Source: Cytobacillus firmus
Lineage (GTDB): Bacteria; Bacillota; Bacilli; Bacillales; Cytobacillaceae
NCBI RefSeq assembly: GCF_023657595.1
Contig: NZ_CP098323.1
Span: 1,946,001-2,010,000 of the forward strand
Direction of reading: 5' to 3'
DNA length: 64,000 bases
The position numbers and the translations under genes were made by a program. Below the pieces are notes generated by a model, which did not search any database, was not told where the DNA came from, and saw only the letters and a program-made list of their open reading frames with translations. Shown one piece after another: positions 61,096 through 64,000 of this stretch. Position 1 is the first letter of the stretch. Each line of letters begins with the position of its first letter.

Positions 61096-61246
61096 ATCGT
61101 TTATACCTTCTGCTATTGCTCTCACCAACCATCCCCCTTACAACTTCAGCCATTTTGTCAAAAACTTGATTAACCCGATGTATCATTATATCCTGGGAAG
61201 AACCATTTTGATTATCAATTCCTTCATTAATTTTATCCTTTTTCAT
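61094..61246 (-). CDS. Small charged protein, 50 aa
   Basis: A short gene with ATG at 61244-61246 and GGAGGTGAG 7 nt upstream. The product begins MKKDKINEGIDNQNGSSQD and ends E-S-N-S-R-R-Y-K-R. The middle (V-N-Q-V-F-D-K-M-A-E-V-V-R-G-M-V) looks like an amphipathic helix. I do not recognise a family. The ribosome site and clean stop support a real gene. It lies between the carboxypeptidase and yyaC, on the opposite strand, and could be sporulation-linked by context only. Confidence 0.6.
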   Translation of the reverse strand: MKKDKINEGIDNQNGSSQDIMIHRVNQVFDKMAEVVRGMVGESNSRRYKR

Positions 61247-61533
61247 TTTAATCTCACCTCCATAAAAAGTATGTTTTGTTTAGGTATCTAAAATATTCTT
61301 CAAACGGATTTATAAAGGTGCTGAACTTCAGCTTGGGCTTCGGTTATGATTAAAAATAGATATAAAAAAAGTCCGAGGATATGTGACCGAAAGTCAGGGT
61401 ATTACATAATATACCGGCTAAAAAATTTACAACTGCTTCTGTCATTATATAAACTAAGAACGATTGTCATTTTAGTTTTTATTTAATGCTGATTCGGAAT
61501 ATATAACCTTTTACCGGGAAAGGGGGGACCAAA

Positions 61534-62154
61534 ATGTGGCCTTTTTCATCCAGCAAATCGAAGAAAAATGTCATCAATGCAGCAAGTTACATTTCCATCA
61601 AAGAAACAACGGAAGAAGCGGAAATTGAAAAGATGGTATCGAAGCTGAAACAGATCTTTTACAGCACATCCAGGGAAATTGTTATATTGTGCATCGGGTC
61701 GGACCGGTCAACAGGAGACTCTCTTGGACCCTTGACAGGTAAGCTCCTTATAGAAAAGAACATTCCGTATACGGTATATGGGACTCTAAAGGATCCTGTT
61801 CACGCATTAAATATCAAAACGGTTCTTAAAGAAATCAAGGAAACGCATCATGAACCGTTTATATTTGGCATAGACGCCTGCCTCGGGGACGAACGGCAAA
61901 TCGGCTATATTTTAATAAGAGAAGGGTCGTTTATTCCGGGGAATGCAGTAAATCGGGTTCTGCCGAGTGTGGGTGACTATCATCTGAAGGCCATTGTAAA
62001 TACTCTGGATCCATTAACACCTGTACACTCCTTAAATAGTACGAGATTATATATGGTTTTAAAACTGGCTGAGATCATTGCGGAAATTATTTCACGGGTA
62101 GCGGCTAATGATCGGACTTCCAGAGGGGAGATAGAACAAATAAATGTGCCGTAA
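61534..62154 (+). CDS. yyaC: Spore protease-like protein YyaC
   Basis: This 206-residue protein is related to the germination protease Gpr and to hydrogenase-maturation-type peptidases. It has the nucleotide- and metal-loop-like segment VILCIGSDRSTGDSLGPLTGKLL, then FIFGIDACLGDERQIGY and SVGDYHLKAIVNTLDP. Its best match in memory is YyaC, a forespore-expressed protein of Bacillus. The actual substrate is not established. The ATG follows GGGGGGACC. The gene is single, with no clear sigma-F element that I can fix in the 287-bp upstream gap, which is otherwise empty. Confidence 0.88.
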   Translation: MWPFSSSKSKKNVINAASYISIKETTEEAEIEKMVSKLKQIFYSTSREIVILCIGSDRSTGDSLGPLTGKLLIEKNIPYTVYGTLKDPVHALNIKTVLKEIKETHHEPFIFGIDACLGDERQIGYILIREGSFIPGNAVNRVLPSVGDYHLKAIVNTLDPLTPVHSLNSTRLYMVLKLAEIIAEIISRVAANDRTSRGEIEQINVP

Positions 62155-62259
62155 ACATTGTATAAGAACTCTTGGTAAATCAGCCAAAAAATTGCTGTTA
62201 CCCTGACAGGTAAGTTATAATGGGCAGTAAGGTTACTAAAGGGAGAAAGAGGGAAAGGG

Positions 62260-62934
62260 ATGGTTAACAATTGGACAGAAGATAATCTGATCTCAATACG
62301 TGAGAGGGTTTATCTGCATATTAAGGATCTTATTTTAGACGGGGAATTCAAAGCGGGAGACCGGCTTGTGGAACGGGAACTTGCTGAACGGTTAAATATC
62401 AGCAGGACGCCAATTCGCGAAGCGCTGTTCCGCCTGGAATCACAAGGGTTTGTAAAGACAGTTCCAAGAAAAGGCGTAATCGTTGCCGATATTTCTGAAA
62501 AGGAAATTATTGAAGTGTTTACCATTTTATCATCCCTTGAAGTATTGGCTGCAAAATTGGCCGTCCAAAAGCTGGATGATGAAATGAAAAACAAGTTCAC
62601 AGGCAGCATAAAGAAGGTACAGGAGTTTCTGAACAATCCTGAAGAGGATGCTGCTGAATTACATAGGGAGCTCAATCATCTCCTATATAGCTCCGCCAAA
62701 AATGTGAAGCTTTATGAGATGCTGAGCGGATTGTCCGATTACATTCGAGCATTTGCCAAAATCGGGCATAAAAATCCCGGCAGGGCAAAGCAGTCCATGG
62801 AGGAGCATTTAAAAATCATGGAAGCCATCGTTAATAAAGAGATGGAAATGGCTGAGTATCTGACCAAAATACATATTGAGAATTCAAAAAAAGCATATAT
62901 TGAAGCGGTTCAGCAGAATGAAGACAAAAATTAA
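62260..62934 (+). CDS. GntR-family (FCD/FadR subfamily) transcriptional regulator
   Basis: This 224-residue regulator has an N-terminal GntR winged helix (about 15-80: RERVYLHIKDLILDGEFKAGDRLVERELAERLNISRTPIREALFRLE) and a C-terminal FCD all-helical ligand domain. FCD members bind carboxylic acids, often with a metal. The start has a GA-rich GGGAAAGGG site upstream. It is convergent with the dehydrogenase gene at 62965. Its likely operators (TNGTATACNA sites at 63818 and 63956) lie in the divergent region beyond that gene, so it may control both that gene and one outside the window. Confidence 0.88.
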   Translation: MVNNWTEDNLISIRERVYLHIKDLILDGEFKAGDRLVERELAERLNISRTPIREALFRLESQGFVKTVPRKGVIVADISEKEIIEVFTILSSLEVLAAKLAVQKLDDEMKNKFTGSIKKVQEFLNNPEEDAAELHRELNHLLYSSAKNVKLYEMLSGLSDYIRAFAKIGHKNPGRAKQSMEEHLKIMEAIVNKEMEMAEYLTKIHIENSKKAYIEAVQQNEDKN

Positions 62935-62962
62935 GAAAGAGCCTCAGCTCTTTCTTAATTTT
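62933..62962. terminator. Bidirectional terminator
   Basis: AAGAAAGAGC and GCTCTTTCTT form a perfect 10-bp stem with a CTCA loop, with A/T runs on both sides, between the GntR gene and the convergent dehydrogenase. Confidence 0.88.
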
Positions 62963-62964
62963 TA

Positions 62965-63771
62965 TTAAATGCCAATCACGAATGGCGAAGTTAAATTATT
63001 TAAAACCTTAGCCACACTCATGGCGACAATTGGACTGGATTTTGGATTTTCCTCATAAGGAACATTCGAAACGGATATCTCTACTTCGCCAAAATAACCC
63101 TTAGCCTTGATGGTATGTGTGTTTGATTGGATAGTCGGATCGGCATACACCTTCACCTTTGTATTTTCAAAGCCAATCCCTGCAAGGCTAAGGGCTGCTG
63201 AAACATTCACGCTCTGCGGAAACAGCCTGGATGACTCCCGTGCATTCCCTTCATAAATACAAAATGGCTCAGTCAGCATATTCAGATCCACTTTTTCTTC
63301 CGCAAACGTGCCTTTCCAGCTGCGCGGATGCTTTCTTGTAATTAAGGTAATATCTTCAATCTCACCCAATGCTCCCGCTGCAATCCGGTCCAGGCCGGCT
63401 ATTGCTGCAGAGGGAACAAAGATCTGCCGGTCATGCTGCTTGGCCGCAGCCTGCAGTTTTTCATAAAAACCGGTGTCTCCTAATGCTCCAACAGAAAGCA
63501 CCACAAGATGGCTTCCATTTGCCAGCACTTTCTCCCCGAACATATGCAATGCCTGATGACCTGCTGATTCTATGATAATATCTAAATCTCCATTAAAAAA
63601 TTCGTCTTCATCTGATGTAAGGGTAAATGCTTGTTTATCAGCATGCTCTGAACTTTTAGTGCTTCTAACAAGCACAGACTTTAACTCCACGTTGCCGGCA
63701 TGGCCGGCTTCTATTAATTCCGCTATGGTTTTCCCCAGCGTTCCATAGCCGATAATTCCAGCTTTAAACAT
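62965..63771 (-). CDS. L-aspartate dehydrogenase-like protein (NadX/DUF108 family)
   Basis: This 268-residue protein has an N-terminal Rossmann motif GIIGYGTLGKTIAELI, an I-I-I-E-S-A-G-H-Q-A-L segment and LVVLSVGALGD. It also has the catalytic-domain VPSAAIAGLD (conserved in aspartate dehydrogenases), N-V-S-A-A-L-S-L-A-G-I-G and a final P-V-I/S-P-F region. Family enzymes interconvert aspartate and oxaloacetate or iminoaspartate with NAD(P). Related members act on other amino or carboxylic acids, so the substrate is uncertain. The ATG at 63771 is chosen because AAGGAG lies 8 nt upstream; a GTG three codons earlier abuts it. GntR control is likely. Confidence 0.82.
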   Translation of the reverse strand: MFKAGIIGYGTLGKTIAELIEAGHAGNVELKSVLVRSTKSSEHADKQAFTLTSDEDEFFNGDLDIIIESAGHQALHMFGEKVLANGSHLVVLSVGALGDTGFYEKLQAAAKQHDRQIFVPSAAIAGLDRIAAGALGEIEDITLITRKHPRSWKGTFAEEKVDLNMLTEPFCIYEGNARESSRLFPQSVNVSAALSLAGIGFENTKVKVYADPTIQSNTHTIKAKGYFGEVEISVSNVPYEENPKSSPIVAMSVAKVLNNLTSPFVIGI

Positions 63772-63817
63772 ATTTATCACTCCTTCTCGGGATCACCCTT
63801 AAAAAACCGCATAAATT

Positions 63818-63827
63818 TGGTATACGA
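63818..63827. promoter_or_regulatory. Candidate GntR/FadR-type operator, left copy
   Basis: TGGTATACGA fits the TNGTATACNA core typical of FadR-subfamily sites. It lies 47 bp upstream of the aspartate-dehydrogenase-like gene. Confidence 0.45.
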
Positions 63828-63927
63828 TATACTTTGTGCAATTTTATTCTAGATTTTAACTTAAAAACATTAATAGAGCAATAGATTTTATAGAAAATAT
63901 TAAAACATCTAAATTTTCAAAATTATT

Positions 63928-63965
63928 TGCACAATAGCTATTTTTAGTGTTATTATAGTATACAA
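63928..63965 (+). promoter_or_regulatory. Promoter and second GntR-type operator for a gene beyond the right edge
   Basis: TTGCAC (63928-63933) and a TATTAT (about 63951-63956) form a promoter toward the right edge. TAGTATACAA (63956-63965) overlaps the start region and shares the TNGTATACNA core with 63818-63827. An AGAGGAGG ribosome site follows at about 63983, so a gene must begin at or just past position 64000. Confidence 0.5.
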
Positions 63966-64000
63966 GTTTAAAATAGTGTAAAGAGGAGGTGGTGGTGGTC

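Overview
The window reads as the chromosome of a spore-forming, low-GC Gram-positive rod of the family Bacillaceae, close to Bacillus or Cytobacillus. This is inferred from strong AGGAGG ribosome binding sites with frequent GTG and TTG starts, U-tailed hairpin terminators between nearly all units, CcpA cre boxes, an S-box riboswitch, a sigma-B promoter, and spore-linked genes (yyaC, glcU-gdh, a KatX-type catalase). No rRNA, tRNA, prophage or CRISPR array was recognised.

Left part (1-21.5 kb). After the 3' end of an argH-like gene come an acetyltransferase, a SleB/CwlJ-type wall hydrolase and a GyrI-like protein. Positions 2514-10276 hold a four-gene Wadjet-type plasmid-defence operon in the order jetD-jetA-jetB-jetC, with overlapping genes and its own promoter. 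Its JetD appears to lack the first Toprim glutamate. Next are a complete SAM-I riboswitch driving a SAM-dependent methyltransferase, a MocR regulator divergent from an acetyltransferase/aminotransferase pair, guaC with an unusual terminator-bearing leader, several SRPBCC and NTF2-like proteins, and a CoA-disulfide reductase-rhodanese-TusA fusion with a CstR-like operator.

Middle part (21.9-41.7 kb). A secreted thermolysin-type protease is followed by a haem-detoxification module, hssRS-hrtAB, with a clear HssR direct-repeat box in front of hrtBA. Behind it lies a decayed cohesin/discoidin-type surface-protein gene. An IS1182-family element sits exactly in the terminator hairpin of that gene, flanked by 24-bp direct repeats. 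Then come an ArsR-SRPBCC fusion regulator with two tandem operators, a VOC protein, sstT, the glcU-gdh pair, a small orphan protein, a sigma-B driven catalase, a class I glutamine-amidotransferase-like hydrolase, a LysR regulator and a malic enzyme.

Right part (41.8-64 kb). A compatible-solute ABC transporter has its permease fused to its binding protein. It is followed by a frameshifted propeller-like gene, a CyuA-type L-cysteine desulfidase, and a GAF-LuxR regulator divergent from a Baeyer-Villiger monooxygenase plus esterase under a perfect cre box, suggesting ketone use. Then come a 1395-residue subtilase with cohesin-like and dockerin-like modules and an orphan HTH-TPR (RRNPP-type) regulator. 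The window ends with an amidase, a DMT exporter, a secreted M14 carboxypeptidase, a small orphan protein, yyaC, a GntR regulator and an aspartate-dehydrogenase-like gene that is divergent from a gene beyond the right edge.
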